A stretch of 64,000 bases of DNA from Algoriphagus mannitolivorans DSM 15301 (GCF_000429425.1 NZ_AUBV01000005.1:62001-126000); one strand, 5' to 3'; counted from the first letter of the stretch, positions 52,118-61,145 are shown. Notes: generated from the sequence alone by a model not told the origin. Made by a program: numbers and translations.

Positions 52118-52279
52118 AATCCCTTCCTCTCTGCATAAAAAGCCAACTTTAGCAATAAGGTTGGCTTTTTCATTATGGTTTGAATTTTAAAATAGCATGA
52201 AGGGGTGAGAACCCTCGGGTTTGAAATCGACCGCAGGGAGATTCCCGAGGGGCTGCGTGGCATGCAAGTCGGTACGAGC
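52118..52279 (+). repeat. 162-bp tandem repeat, copy 2 (with detached tRNA-Ser 3' end)
   Basis: This copy starts with the same 16 bases of the tRNA 3' end (AATCCCTTCCTCTCTG), followed by the same terminator and structured stretch. No complete tRNA precedes it, so the tRNA end here is only a duplicate. The internal stem is better than in copy 1: CCCTCGGG pairs with CCCGAGGG over 8 bp, where copy 1 has one mismatch. The last 26 bases before GGTACGAGC hold half of all differences. Confidence 0.9.
52138..52171 (+). terminator. Duplicate of the tRNA-Ser terminator (second copy)
   Basis: The same 11-bp stem as at 51976-52009 recurs 162 bases further, with one base change in the loop. It follows no gene in this position. 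Confidence 0.75.
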
Positions 52280-52881
52280 CATTGGCTCAGGATAAAACCT
52301 GAATTGCCAACAAGGCCGGACCTTTAGTTTTTAAATCGAAAAGCACCATCAGGAATAAAGGAGCTCCCTTTTTACCGATTAGTTTGATAGGTGAGTGCCT
52401 TCTCATAAGGAGGCTGAGATATTTTTATATGTATATCCGCTTTCTAACCAGTAAGCCATACACTATGAATAAAATCCCGGTTGAAGTTCAGTTTTAGCCA
52501 GCTTCGGACTTCGGTCTTCCGATCGGCCAACCAAAGGAATTTTGGATTGTGGTGCAAATGCGGATAATCATAAATTTTTAAAATTTAAAGCTGTTCTTCT
52601 ATGCTTCCTTCAAGAAGAAAAAACTGAAATATCAAATAAGACTATATATATTATATCGTGTGAAAGGGATCGGAGTAGTTGGGATTGGAGGAATTCAGAA
52701 GATTTATCGATCTGGTAAAAAAAATATTTTCAGGCCATGGTTTAGCTTCAAAATTTTCTTTTTTGCACCCAAGGATGGAAGTAAGCTGATTAAAGCCTGA
52801 AATTAAATTCTAAATACTGTTGATTTTCAAGTAGTTTAAGAAGTAAAGCGCCAAGAAAGGCCTAAAAAGCGGGGTATTAGG

Positions 52882-52912
52882 TTAAAATCAGCGGATTTTA
52901 AATTCGGCCGAA
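52882..52912. repeat. Twin palindromes upstream of the ExbB promoter
   Basis: TTAAAATC and GATTTTAA (52882-52889, 52894-52901) form a perfect 8-bp stem on the loop AGCG; directly after it TTCGGCCGAA (52903-52912) is a perfect 10-base palindrome. They lie about 80-100 bases upstream of the putative -33 box. They could be regulator sites or a structural remnant. Confidence 0.45.
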
Positions 52913-52989
52913 CTTCAATCCATTCATGTAAAAATTGCCTTAATTTGGGTTTAAACAGGGGATTCTTTCAAAAAAGTTAAAAGGACCCA

Positions 52990-53021
52990 TTGTTTTTTGA
53001 AATTAAAAAATGATAACTTTA
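52990..53021 (+). promoter_or_regulatory. Promoter of the ExbB/ExbD operon
   Basis: TTG (52990-52992), 21 bases, then TAACTTTA (53014-53021), seven of eight matches to TAnnTTTG. Transcription would start near 53028, giving a leader of about 56 bases. Confidence 0.45.
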
Positions 53022-53083
53022 AAACTCGATTTTAGTCTAGAAACCATTTAACCTTTATCAAAAGTCTATTTAAAAAACACATT

Positions 53084-53890
53084 ATGAGAAAGTTAATCGC
53101 TTTGTTCATGCTTGCAGGTATCCTATTCGTTCCTGTTTTCGCTAACGCACAAGATGCTTCTGCAGACACCGCTGCCACTGAAGCAACCCAAGCAGTAGAA
53201 ACACCTGCTGCATCTCCTACAGTAGTTGACGATGAGATCGTTGCTGAGGAGCAAAGCTTTCACCAGGTAATCAAGGAGAAGTTTATCGAAGGTGATCCAG
53301 TGTACATGACTCCAGTATTGATCTGTTTGATCTTGGGTCTTGCTATCGCTTTGGAAAGAATCATCACTTTGAACCTTTCCACTACCAACACCAAGAAACT
53401 TATCAACAAAGTAGAAGAGGCATTGGCTTCTGGAGGTATTGAAGCTGCTAAGGAAGTTACCAAAAGCACTAAAGGCCCAGTTGCTTCTATCTTCACTCAA
53501 GGTTTGATGAGATATTCTGAAGGTATCGAGATGGTTGAAAAATCCATCATCGCTTACGGTTCCGTTGAAATGGGTAGATTGGAAAAAGGTCTAGTTTGGA
53601 TCTCTCTTTTCATCTCTCTTGCTCCAATGTTGGGTTTCATGGGTACTGTAATCGGTATGATCTTCGCATTCGATACGATCGAAGCTGCTGGTGACATCTC
53701 TCCATCCATCGTAGCAGGTGGTATTAAAATCGCCCTTTTGACTACTGTTGCTGGTTTGATCGTTGCGATCATCCTTCAGTTGTTCTACAACTACTTGGTA
53801 GCGAAAATTGACTCTTTGGTTAACGACATGGAAGACGCTTCTATCTCTTTGGTAGACGTGTTGGTTAAGCACAAATTGACTGGTAAGTAA
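53084..53890 (+). CDS. MotA/TolQ/ExbB proton channel family protein
   Basis: The 268-residue protein has an N-terminal signal-like helix (MRKLIALFMLAGILFVPVFANA) followed by an Ala/Thr/Glu-rich stretch (about residues 24-55). Three TM helices come next: VYMTPVLICLILGLAIALERI, WISLFISLAPMLGFMGTVIGMIFAF and IKIALLTTVAGLIVAIILQLFYNYL. The TolQ/ExbB hallmark PMLGFMGTVIGM and ITTVAGL-like segment are present. With ExbD proteins it forms a proton channel that energises outer membrane processes. Codon use is rich in GGT, GCT and TCT, suggesting strong expression. It leads a four-gene operon. Confidence 0.93.
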   Translation: MRKLIALFMLAGILFVPVFANAQDASADTAATEATQAVETPAASPTVVDDEIVAEEQSFHQVIKEKFIEGDPVYMTPVLICLILGLAIALERIITLNLSTTNTKKLINKVEEALASGGIEAAKEVTKSTKGPVASIFTQGLMRYSEGIEMVEKSIIAYGSVEMGRLEKGLVWISLFISLAPMLGFMGTVIGMIFAFDTIEAAGDISPSIVAGGIKIALLTTVAGLIVAIILQLFYNYLVAKIDSLVNDMEDASISLVDVLVKHKLTGK

Positions 53891-53950
53891 TTCTTGCTTC
53901 CCATTTTAATTTGTTCCAATCAATTTCCAAATTCCTAAAGATTCAATACT

Positions 53951-54280
53951 ATGGATACTTATGATATCATGCTCTATGTGAGCTACGCATTGGTAGGATT
54001 AGGAGCAGTAGTTTCTATTCTTCTACCTTTGATTAAATCTCTTGACGATCCAAAGGCCCTGCTTAAGACAGGTCTTGGTATCGTGGCAATTTTGGTTTTG
54101 TTCTTCATTAGCTACTCAATCTCTACTAACGAAGTACTTCCAAAATTCGAAGGAGAGCCATTTAACCTTACTCCGGGAATGTCCCAGATGGTAGGTGGCT
54201 TCCTGATTACCACTTATATCTTGACTATCATTACGGTAGCAGGAATCGTAATCACAGAACTTAATAAAGCAATTAAGTAA
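53951..54280 (+). CDS. Small membrane protein in the ExbB/ExbD operon
   Basis: The 109-residue protein has three predicted TM helices: IMLYVSYALVGLGAVVSILLPLI, LGIVAILVLFFISYSIS, and MVGGFLITTYILTIITVAGIVI. The middle loop is EVLPKFEGEPFNLTPGMSQ. I know no named family for it, though small membrane proteins of this kind recur in the same place in Bacteroidota ExbB operons. It lies 60 bases after exbB and 2 bases before the first exbD gene. It is probably an accessory subunit. Confidence 0.85.
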   Translation: MDTYDIMLYVSYALVGLGAVVSILLPLIKSLDDPKALLKTGLGIVAILVLFFISYSISTNEVLPKFEGEPFNLTPGMSQMVGGFLITTYILTIITVAGIVITELNKAIK

Positions 54281-54282
54281 TT

Positions 54283-54918
54283 ATGGCTAGGAAAAAAGGA
54301 CGAATGAGTCAGGAAGTTAACTCAGGATCCATGGCGGATATCGCCTTCCTGCTGTTGATTTTCTTTCTCGTGACCACAACGATCGCTTCTGACAAGGGTA
54401 TCTTGAATATCCTTCCTCCGAAGTTGGATCCAAACGTCCCGCCACCAGATATTAAGAAAAACGAACGTAACATCTTTAATATCCTGATCAACGCCAATGA
54501 TGACCTTCTTGTAGAAGGTGATTATAGAAGAAATTCTAAAGGCCTTGATATAGAGATCAAAGAGTTCGTCTTGAACTTTGGTGCGCCAGACGAAAATGCA
54601 ACTGCTTTGTTCAATTCATTGCCAGCATCCCTTCAAGCACAAGCTTTAAGAAGACCTGAATCTTCAGATCATCCAGGTGAGGCAGTAGTGTCTATCAAGA
54701 CAAACAGGGGTACTAGCTATGAAGTGTTTCTAGAGGTATTCGATTTGGCTAAAAAAGCCTATTTCGATATCTACGGAGAAAGAGTTGGTCTTACAGCGGA
54801 TGAATATCGTGCCCTTACCGGTGACGATGAAGCTTCTAAGGCTCTTCAAGACAAAGGAAAAGAGGGAATCCCAATGGCGATTTCTATTGCTGAACCAGAT
54901 AAGATAGGAGGGAACTGA
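54283..54918 (+). CDS. Biopolymer transporter ExbD (first)
   Basis: The 211-residue protein has one N-terminal TM helix with the essential Asp (SGSMADIAFLLLIFFLVTTTI) and a periplasmic domain with KNERNIFNILINANDDLLVEG. It is longer than E. coli ExbD (141 residues), with an extra C-terminal region containing RGTSYEVFLEVFDLAKKAYFDIYGERVGLTADEYRAL. The Asp in the membrane carries protons in the ExbB channel. The next gene is a second ExbD, one base after its stop. Confidence 0.92.
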   Translation: MARKKGRMSQEVNSGSMADIAFLLLIFFLVTTTIASDKGILNILPPKLDPNVPPPDIKKNERNIFNILINANDDLLVEGDYRRNSKGLDIEIKEFVLNFGAPDENATALFNSLPASLQAQALRRPESSDHPGEAVVSIKTNRGTSYEVFLEVFDLAKKAYFDIYGERVGLTADEYRALTGDDEASKALQDKGKEGIPMAISIAEPDKIGGN

Positions 54919-54919
54919 T

Positions 54920-55384
54920 ATGTCAAAGTTTAAGAAAAAAACCAGTACTCAGACCAATATTCCTACCTCAGCTTTGCCTGATATCATCTTCATGTTGTTG
55001 TTCTTCTTCATGGTGACAACGGTATTGAGAGAGCAGACAATCTTGGTTGAGCAGAAAATTCCTCAGGCAACTCAGCTTCAAAAGCTTCAAAAGAAAACCC
55101 TGATCTCCTACATGTACATTGGTAAGCCAAAGAATCCAGGACTATATGGTTCTGAGCCTAGAGTGCAAGCTAATGACGTATTGATCAGCACTCCAGATAT
55201 CGTTCAGTGGGTTAACCAAGAGCGAGATCTTCTTCCAGAAGCCGACAGAGGTTTGATTACCATCTCTTTGAAAGTAGATAAAGACGTGAAAATGGGTCCT
55301 ATCTCTGACGTTCAGACTGAACTTAGAAATGCGGATGCCCGACGTGTGCTTTACGCTTCCACTGGAAAGATCTATGAAGATTAA
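54920..55384 (+). CDS. Biopolymer transporter ExbD (second)
   Basis: The 154-residue protein has the TM helix with the Asp (TSALPDIIFMLLFFFMVTTVL) and a shorter periplasmic domain (SYMYIGKPK, VNQERDLLPEADRGLITISLKVDKDVKMG, VQTELRNADARRVLYAS). Two different ExbD proteins per ExbB are common in Bacteroidota and may form a hetero-dimer in the channel. It is the last gene of the operon, followed by a strong terminator. No tonB gene is in this operon. Confidence 0.92.
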   Translation: MSKFKKKTSTQTNIPTSALPDIIFMLLFFFMVTTVLREQTILVEQKIPQATQLQKLQKKTLISYMYIGKPKNPGLYGSEPRVQANDVLISTPDIVQWVNQERDLLPEADRGLITISLKVDKDVKMGPISDVQTELRNADARRVLYASTGKIYED

Positions 55385-55405
55385 TTTGATCTAATGCTTA
55401 TATTG

Positions 55406-55436
55406 AAAGCCATCCTGAAGACAGGATGGCTTTTTT
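55406..55436 (+). terminator. Terminator of the ExbB/ExbD operon
   Basis: AAAGCCATCCTG (55406-55417) pairs perfectly with CAGGATGGCTTT (55422-55433) over 12 bp on the loop AAGA, followed by a T-run to 55436. Confidence 0.9.
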
Positions 55437-55448
55437 GTTGATCATCCG

Positions 55449-56762
55449 ATGAGAATTCATTTAAGTAATAAAGCAAAAGTCCAGAATGCCTGGGCAATGT
55501 ATGATTGGGCCAATTCTGTCTATAGTTTGGTCATTACATCTACCATTTTCCCTGTTTATTATAATAGCGTTACCAAAGGCTTGGATGGGTCTGATGTCGT
55601 TAAATTTTTTGGTTTTGAGATTGTCAATACAGTTCTGTATTCCTATTCGATCTCTTTCTCATTCTTGGTAATTGCTTTGATTTCTCCTTTACTCTCTGGG
55701 ATAGCAGACGCCTCCGGAAAGAAACTGACCTTCATGAAGCTCTTTGCTTATTTGGGATCAGCCTCTTGTTTTGGCTTATTCTTTTTTGACGGGTCAAATC
55801 TTGAATATGGAATTCTATGCAGCATAATGGCGAGTATTGGGTATGCCGGAAGTATAGTCTTTTATAATGCGTATTTGCCGGAAATAGCCAGTGAAAAAGA
55901 ATATGATTTCCTAAGCGCTAGAGGATTTGCCCTCGGATATATTGGAAGTGTGATTCTATTAGTATTTAACCTTCTGACCATCCAATATCCAGCTTGGTTT
56001 GGACTGGAGGAGGGAAGTATGCCTGCTAGGCTTTCATTTCTGATTACCGGTTTATGGTGGGCAGGCTTTTCCCAGATTCCTTTTTATCATTTGCCGAAAA
56101 ATCCTTTCCAGAAGAAAATTCAAAGTCAGTTTCTATGGAAGGGCTATTTGGAAATCAAAACAGTCTATCAGCAGATTCAATTATTCCCCGTAATAAAGAG
56201 ATTTCTAGCAGCCTTTTTCTTTTACTCCATGGGGGTCCAGACGGTCATGTATCTTGCCGCCTCCTTTGGAGACAAAGAGCTGGGGCTGCCAGGAGATCAA
56301 TTGATTCTCACGGTTCTTATTATTCAGTTTGTTGCCATTCTCGGCAGTTATCTGTTTGCATTCATTTCCAAAAAGTTTGGCAACAGAATCAGTTTGATCA
56401 TCATGGTATTGATTTGGATTGGGATCTGCATCGCGGCATATTTTGTTTACTCTGTTTTGGAATTTTATGCCTTAGCCTTTACGGTGGGGATGGTGATGGG
56501 AGGAATTCAATCTCTTTCCAGATCGACCTATTCCAAGCTTATTCCTGAGGAAAGCACCCAACACGCCTCGTTTTTCAGTTTCTTTGATGTGACCGAAAAA
56601 GTAGCCATTGTCTTGGGGACTTTCTCGTACGGCGCCATCGAGCAATTGACAGGGAGTATGCGGAATTCTGCGGTCTCCTTAGGTTTGTTTTTCCTAATCG
56701 GTCTCGGGTTTTTGATTATTCTAAGAATCTCCAAAAAGACGGTCTCTATTGAACAAGAATAA
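55449..56762 (+). CDS. MFS transporter, Atg22/UMF1-like
   Basis: The 437-residue protein has 12 TM helices and the Atg22-like start NAWAMYDWANSVYSLVITSTIFPVYYNSV, with SGIADASGKKLTFMKLFAYLG in the first loop and MGGIQSLSRSTYSKLIPEES in the second half. Yeast Atg22 exports amino acids from the vacuole; bacterial members of this group are of unknown substrate. It is 5 bases before the nnrD gene, so the two are probably co-transcribed. Confidence 0.9.
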   Translation: MRIHLSNKAKVQNAWAMYDWANSVYSLVITSTIFPVYYNSVTKGLDGSDVVKFFGFEIVNTVLYSYSISFSFLVIALISPLLSGIADASGKKLTFMKLFAYLGSASCFGLFFFDGSNLEYGILCSIMASIGYAGSIVFYNAYLPEIASEKEYDFLSARGFALGYIGSVILLVFNLLTIQYPAWFGLEEGSMPARLSFLITGLWWAGFSQIPFYHLPKNPFQKKIQSQFLWKGYLEIKTVYQQIQLFPVIKRFLAAFFFYSMGVQTVMYLAASFGDKELGLPGDQLILTVLIIQFVAILGSYLFAFISKKFGNRISLIIMVLIWIGICIAAYFVYSVLEFYALAFTVGMVMGGIQSLSRSTYSKLIPEESTQHASFFSFFDVTEKVAIVLGTFSYGAIEQLTGSMRNSAVSLGLFFLIGLGFLIILRISKKTVSIEQE

Positions 56763-56767
56763 TAGCC

Positions 56768-58234
56768 ATGATAAAAATCCTCCAAGGAAATGAAGTCAGG
56801 AATTTGGATAGTACACATATTCTAAATACCGGTATTTCCAGCTTGAGCTTGATGGAAAATGCCGCTCAAGGTTTTGTGAATTGGTGGGAGTCTAAGTCAT
56901 TTTCTAAATCTCTTCGTGTAGCAGTCTTTTGCGGAGCTGGAAACAATGGAGGAGATGGATTGGCCATTGCTCGTCTTTTGAATCAATTAGGATTCAATCC
57001 GGAGGTGTTTTTTTGTTTTGATTTGGGTGCCAAATTAAGTCCGGATGCCCAAGCGAATTTAGAATCCTTGCCTTCTTCCGTAGCTCAAAAACATTGGAAA
57101 GGTTTCGATGGAGCCAAGTTTGATTGCTTGATAGATGCTTTTTTGGGAGTGGGGCTAAAAGGTGATTTGAGACCGGATGCAATAGAAATCATTCAGGTTA
57201 TCAATTCATTTTCAAAGAGCATTTATTCTATTGATGTTCCCAGCGGACTTCCTTCTGAAGGAATGGCGTCCAAAAATTGTGTCAAAGCTGAGGTGACAAT
57301 CACTTTTGCTTTTCCTAAGCTTTCACTTCTTCTCCCTGAAAATGCCTCGATTTCGGGAGAATTAATTGTAGTGGATATCGGGATCGGGGATGAAGAATAT
57401 GAAGCCTTTGATTCCCAGTTTTACTACTTGCAGGAAAAAGACATCCCTGAATATCATCGAAAGTTTTCCAGATTTTCTCACAAGGGAGATTTTGGAAAAA
57501 TACTCCTGGTGGCAGGAAGTAAGGGAACGATGGGTGCAGCGATATTAAGTTCGAAAAGTGCATTGCGGACTGGTTCCGGGCTTGTTACTTGTTATGTTCC
57601 CATCGAAGAAAGATCCATTATCCAATCCGCGGTGCCGGAGGCTATGGTCTATACAGATCAGGAGCTTAGAATGGAAAAATTTGATGCCATTGGAGTGGGG
57701 CCGGGAATGGGAGTTGACCAGCATGGCTTGCTGAAAAAGATTTTGGAAGGCTATAAAGCTCCCTTGGTTTTGGATGCGGACGCCTTAACGATTCTATCGA
57801 GGGATAAAGACTTGATTCCTTTAATTCCCAAAGGAAGTATTCTGACACCTCATTTAGGGGAATTTGAAAGGCTTTTTGGAAAAATTTCGGATCCGCTGCT
57901 TCGTCTTAAGGCAGCTCGTGAATTCTGCATTAATTTCCAGTTGAACTTGTTGATCAAGGGGGCCAATTCGGTGATTTGTCTGGCTGATGGTAGGCAAATA
58001 TTTAATTCCTCCGGGACGAACTATATGGCAACTGGTGGTTCGGGTGATGTGTTGACTGGGATGCTTACTTCATTTCTTGGCCAGGGATATTCTCCTGAGC
58101 AGGCCTTGGTTTGTGGAGTTTTCCAACATGGGTTGGCGGGAGAAATTGCGGGAAGCAAGAAGTTTCGCTCCACCATTGCCTCGGATATTCTTGAGGCTAT
58201 TCCAATGACATTCCAAAAACTTTCAATTCTGTGA
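56768..58234 (+). CDS. nnrD: Bifunctional NAD(P)H-hydrate epimerase/dehydratase
   Basis: The 488-residue protein repairs hydrated NADH and NADPH. The epimerase half (NnrE, about residues 1-215) has VFCGAGNNGGDGLAIARLL and YSIDVPSGLPSEG. The dehydratase half (NnrD) has KILLVAGSKGTMGAAILSSKSALRTGSGLVT, VGPGMGVDQHG, LVLDADALTIL, ILTPHLGEFERLFG, and the signature NYMATGGSGDVLTGMLTSFLGQG. Length and order fit the E. coli YjeF fusion. Confidence 0.94.
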   Translation: MIKILQGNEVRNLDSTHILNTGISSLSLMENAAQGFVNWWESKSFSKSLRVAVFCGAGNNGGDGLAIARLLNQLGFNPEVFFCFDLGAKLSPDAQANLESLPSSVAQKHWKGFDGAKFDCLIDAFLGVGLKGDLRPDAIEIIQVINSFSKSIYSIDVPSGLPSEGMASKNCVKAEVTITFAFPKLSLLLPENASISGELIVVDIGIGDEEYEAFDSQFYYLQEKDIPEYHRKFSRFSHKGDFGKILLVAGSKGTMGAAILSSKSALRTGSGLVTCYVPIEERSIIQSAVPEAMVYTDQELRMEKFDAIGVGPGMGVDQHGLLKKILEGYKAPLVLDADALTILSRDKDLIPLIPKGSILTPHLGEFERLFGKISDPLLRLKAAREFCINFQLNLLIKGANSVICLADGRQIFNSSGTNYMATGGSGDVLTGMLTSFLGQGYSPEQALVCGVFQHGLAGEIAGSKKFRSTIASDILEAIPMTFQKLSIL

Positions 58235-58296
58235 AGAATTTTGGACTGAGGTAAACTTAAATTTTTTAATGCGGGTTAAGAGTCCATAGATTTTAT

Positions 58297-59484
58297 ATGA
58301 AACCAGAAAAAGCACTTCTTTGGACTTTAGCCGCCATTAATTTTATCCATATCGTTGATTTCATGATTCTGATGCCGCTGGGGCCTCAGTTGATGAGATT
58401 GTTTGAAATTAGTCCCAGTGAATTCAGTCTATTAGTCTCCTCCTATACCTTCAGCGCAGGGATTTCCAGTTTTTTTGGAGCCTTTTTTCTGGATCGGTTT
58501 GACCGGAAAAAAATATTGCTTTGGGTTTACGTAGGCTTTACCATAGGAACTTTAGGTTGTGCTTTATCTCCCAATTATCCTATTCTCCTGGCGGCAAGAG
58601 TGATCTCGGGAGTGTTTGGAGGATTGACTTCAGCCTTGATTCTTGCCATTATCGGAGATGTGATTCCCTATGAAAAAAGAGGAAGTGCGATGGGCTTGGT
58701 GATGTCAGCTTTTTCCTTTGCCTCAGTTATGGGAGTGCCTTTGGGACTTTTTCTGGCGAGTTTATCGGACTGGCATACCCCGTTTTATATTTTGGGGGGC
58801 TTGTCTATCCTAGCTCTGGGGATGATTGTGAAGTTTATCCCCAATATTGCCGGGCATCTAAATCAGGAGATTCAGCGCCCAAGTCCCATTCAGGTAATTT
58901 CCAGAGTGACTGGCAACAGCAATCAGATGAGGGCAATCACGCTGTCCATCATGATGATGTTTGGTCAGTTTATGATCATTCCTTTTCTGAGTCCCTTCAA
59001 TGTGGCTAATGTAGGTTTTTCCGAAATGCAGCTGACCTATATCTACATTGCCGGTGGAGGATTTACGATTTTCACTTCCCCTTGGGTAGGAAAGCTTTCC
59101 GATAAATATGGGAAGCTTAAAGTCTTTACCATTTTTATGGTTTTGAATCTGGTGCCTATAGGAATTATTACCCACCTGGGAGTTACGCCAATTCCTTTCG
59201 TGCTGATGATCACCACGATGTTTTTTGTGACCTCTAATGGGCGCTATGTGCCTGCTGCGGCGATTATCACCGGTACGGCAAAGCCGGAGAACAGAGGTAG
59301 TTTTCTGAGCTTCAATTCAGCTGTTCAGCAAATAGCTGCTGGCTTCGCTTCGTTAATTGCCGGATTGATAATCGGCGAGAACGAGCTCGGCCAATTGACC
59401 AATTTTAATATTGTAGGATACTTGGCCATATTTTTCAGCATCCTCTGTATTCCTTTGGCTAGAAGGGTGAAGGTGATTAGCTAA
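58297..59484 (+). CDS. MFS transporter, DHA1-like
   Basis: The 395-residue protein has 12 TM helices. The N-terminal half has INFIHIVDFMILMPLGPQLMRLFEISPSEFSLLVSSYTFSAGISS and the loop motif DRFDRKKILLW (motif A-like), ARVISGVFGGLTSALILAIIGDVIPYEKRGSAMG, and the C-terminal half SPWVGKLSDKYGKLKVF and TGTAKPENRGSFLSFNSAVQQ. It is of the drug/sugar exporter type, with unknown substrate. It follows the nnrD gene by 62 bases and may be its own unit. Confidence 0.88.
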   Translation: MKPEKALLWTLAAINFIHIVDFMILMPLGPQLMRLFEISPSEFSLLVSSYTFSAGISSFFGAFFLDRFDRKKILLWVYVGFTIGTLGCALSPNYPILLAARVISGVFGGLTSALILAIIGDVIPYEKRGSAMGLVMSAFSFASVMGVPLGLFLASLSDWHTPFYILGGLSILALGMIVKFIPNIAGHLNQEIQRPSPIQVISRVTGNSNQMRAITLSIMMMFGQFMIIPFLSPFNVANVGFSEMQLTYIYIAGGGFTIFTSPWVGKLSDKYGKLKVFTIFMVLNLVPIGIITHLGVTPIPFVLMITTMFFVTSNGRYVPAAAIITGTAKPENRGSFLSFNSAVQQIAAGFASLIAGLIIGENELGQLTNFNIVGYLAIFFSILCIPLARRVKVIS

Positions 59485-59512
59485 AAAAAATCCCCGTCAG
59501 AAGTGACGGGGA
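59483..59512 (-). terminator. Terminator of asnS
   Basis: TCCCCGTCA (59491-59499) and TGACGGGGA (59504-59512) form a perfect 9-bp stem on the loop GAAG. On the minus strand it is followed by a T-run (A-run at 59483-59490 on plus), and the asnS stop is 10 bases upstream. The A-run overlaps the stop codon of the convergent MFS gene. Confidence 0.88.
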
Positions 59513-59521
59513 CATTGAATA

Positions 59522-60973
59522 TTAGAATTCTGCGTTTCCTGGAGTTCTCGGGAAGGCGATTACATCACGGATATTTCCCATTCCGGTAACGAATTGGACC
59601 ATCCGCTCAAAGCCAAGTCCAAATCCGGCATGTGGGGTAGCTCCGAATCTACGGGTATCCAAATACCACCAAAGTTCATCCTCCGGGATATGCATTTCCT
59701 GCATCCTTTGGGTCAGCTTGTCCATTCTTTCCTCTCGCTGGGATCCACCGACAATTTCCCCGATTCCCGGGAAGAGGATATCCATCGCTGCTACAGTTTT
59801 TCCATCCTCATTTTGGCGCATGTAGAAGGCTTTGATGTCTTTTGGATAGTCTGTCAGGATTACCGGTTTCTTGAAATGCTTCTCTACTAGATATCTTTCG
59901 TGCTCGGACTGTAGATCAGCTCCCCAAGATTCGATCAGATATTGGAATTTCTTCTTTTTATTAGGGTTGCTGTTTCGCAGAATGTCAATGGCCTCAGTAT
60001 AAGTCAGACGAACGAAGTCATTTTCTACTACGAATCTCAACTTTTCGATCAGCCCCAACTCAGATCGCTGGTCTGCCGGCTTGGTGTTTTCTTCTTCCTG
60101 AGCTCGTTGTGCTAAGAATTTAAGGTCTTCCTCGCAGTTTTCAAGCGCATAATTGATTATGTATTTCAGGAAGTCTTCTGCCAAGTTTTGGTTGTCTTCC
60201 GCATCGTAGAAGGCCATTTCAGGCTCGATCATCCAGAATTCCGCCAAGTGTCTGGTGGTATTGGAGTTTTCAGCCCGGAAAGTCGGCCCAAAGGTGTAAA
60301 TCTCTGCCAAAGCCATCGCAGCCAATTCCCCTTCCAACTGTCCGGAAACAGTCAGGTTAGTCTCTCTCTCAAAGAAGTCCTGCTTGAAATCAATTTTCCC
60401 TTCCTCATTTTTAGGAGGGTTCATCAGGTCAAAGGTGGTGACTTTGAAGGTTTCTCCAGCACCTTCCGCATCAGAAGCGGTGATGATCGGGGTGTGGATA
60501 TAGAAAAAGCCTTTATCGTTGAAGTATTTATGTACGGCAAAAGCTAAGGCATGCCTTACTCTGAAAACGGCTCCAAAGGTATTGGTCCGCATTCTCAGAT
60601 GGGCGATTTCCCGCAAAAACTCCAAGGAGTGTTTTTTGGGTTGGAGAGGATATTTTTCCGGATCTGCTTCGCCTAAAACCTCGATGCCGACTGCATGCAA
60701 TTCAGCGGTTTGGCCTGCACCTTGGGATTCTACCAAGGGCCCCCAGACTTTGATGCAGGCTCCTGTGCTGCATTTTTTCAGGATATCCTCGCTGATGACA
60801 TTTGGGTCAGCAACTACCTGAAAATTGGTGATAATGGATCCGTCATTGAGGGCAATGAAGGAAACATTTTTATTGCTGCGCTTTGTACGAACCCAACCCA
60901 TAAGGGTGATTTCCTGTCCGATCAATTTTTGATCTAGGATGGTCTTGATTTTGACCCGTTTGTTAAATGCCAT
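59522..60973 (-). CDS. asnS: Asparagine--tRNA ligase
   Basis: I start at the ATG at 60973 ([19 protein letters not shown]), which gives 483 residues; an upstream Met would add 18 residues of unusual type. The N-terminal OB-fold (about 15-115) is followed by the class II catalytic domain: motif 1 [26 protein letters not shown], motif 2 [28 protein letters not shown], and motif 3 [15 protein letters not shown]. It charges tRNA-Asn. The start has no clear promoter box, and a rpoN gene runs in the opposite direction about 170 bases away. Confidence 0.96.
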   Translation of the reverse strand: MAFNKRVKIKTILDQKLIGQEITLMGWVRTKRSNKNVSFIALNDGSIITNFQVVADPNVISEDILKKCSTGACIKVWGPLVESQGAGQTAELHAVGIEVLGEADPEKYPLQPKKHSLEFLREIAHLRMRTNTFGAVFRVRHALAFAVHKYFNDKGFFYIHTPIITASDAEGAGETFKVTTFDLMNPPKNEEGKIDFKQDFFERETNLTVSGQLEGELAAMALAEIYTFGPTFRAENSNTTRHLAEFWMIEPEMAFYDAEDNQNLAEDFLKYIINYALENCEEDLKFLAQRAQEEENTKPADQRSELGLIEKLRFVVENDFVRLTYTEAIDILRNSNPNKKKKFQYLIESWGADLQSEHERYLVEKHFKKPVILTDYPKDIKAFYMRQNEDGKTVAAMDILFPGIGEIVGGSQREERMDKLTQRMQEMHIPEDELWWYLDTRRFGATPHAGFGLGFERMVQFVTGMGNIRDVIAFPRTPGNAEF

Positions 60974-61073
60974 GCTTGTTTTTTTATCGGAAAAATCTTT
61001 TTCCTGTAGAAATAAAATGGAATGCAAAAAAACGATTAAATCACCTTTTTATCAAAAAATTGGTCCTTTTTCC

Positions 61074-61081
61074 TAACTTTG
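61074..61081 (+). promoter_or_regulatory. Candidate -7 box for rpoN
   Basis: TAACTTTG (61074-61081) fully matches the Bacteroidota -7 consensus, 65 bases before the rpoN start. No TTG lies at the normal distance upstream, so this is weaker than the other promoters listed. Confidence 0.3.
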
Positions 61082-61145
61082 ATCAGCTGGCTTTTTCAGA
61101 AGAAAAAGCTTTTTTTAAACCCAAAAAGCAGGTTTATATTAGTAC

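Larger units (their letters stand above)
52280..53083. other. Gene-free stretch of about 800 bases before the ExbB operon
   Basis: I find no open frame that looks like a gene on either strand. The sequence is AT-rich. It has a few small symmetries: CAGG...CCTG near 52287, TCGGA...TCCGA near 52505, and the palindromes at 52882-52912. The last 90 bases contain the probable exbB promoter. Given the tandem tRNA-end repeat on its left, a decayed insertion is conceivable, but no integrase or gene remnant remains visible. Confidence 0.6.

Noticed and set aside
51877..52263. Minus-strand open frame of 128 codons across tRNA-Ser and the repeats
   Set aside because: It is antisense to the tRNA and contains the well-known false protein word AERKGFEPSI that arises when tRNA-Ser genes are translated; its internal repeat only mirrors the DNA repeat.
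51884..52279. Active integrative element at tRNA-Ser
   Set aside because: The tRNA ends are duplicated, but there is no integrase, excisionase or cargo between the copies, only a 162-bp unit.
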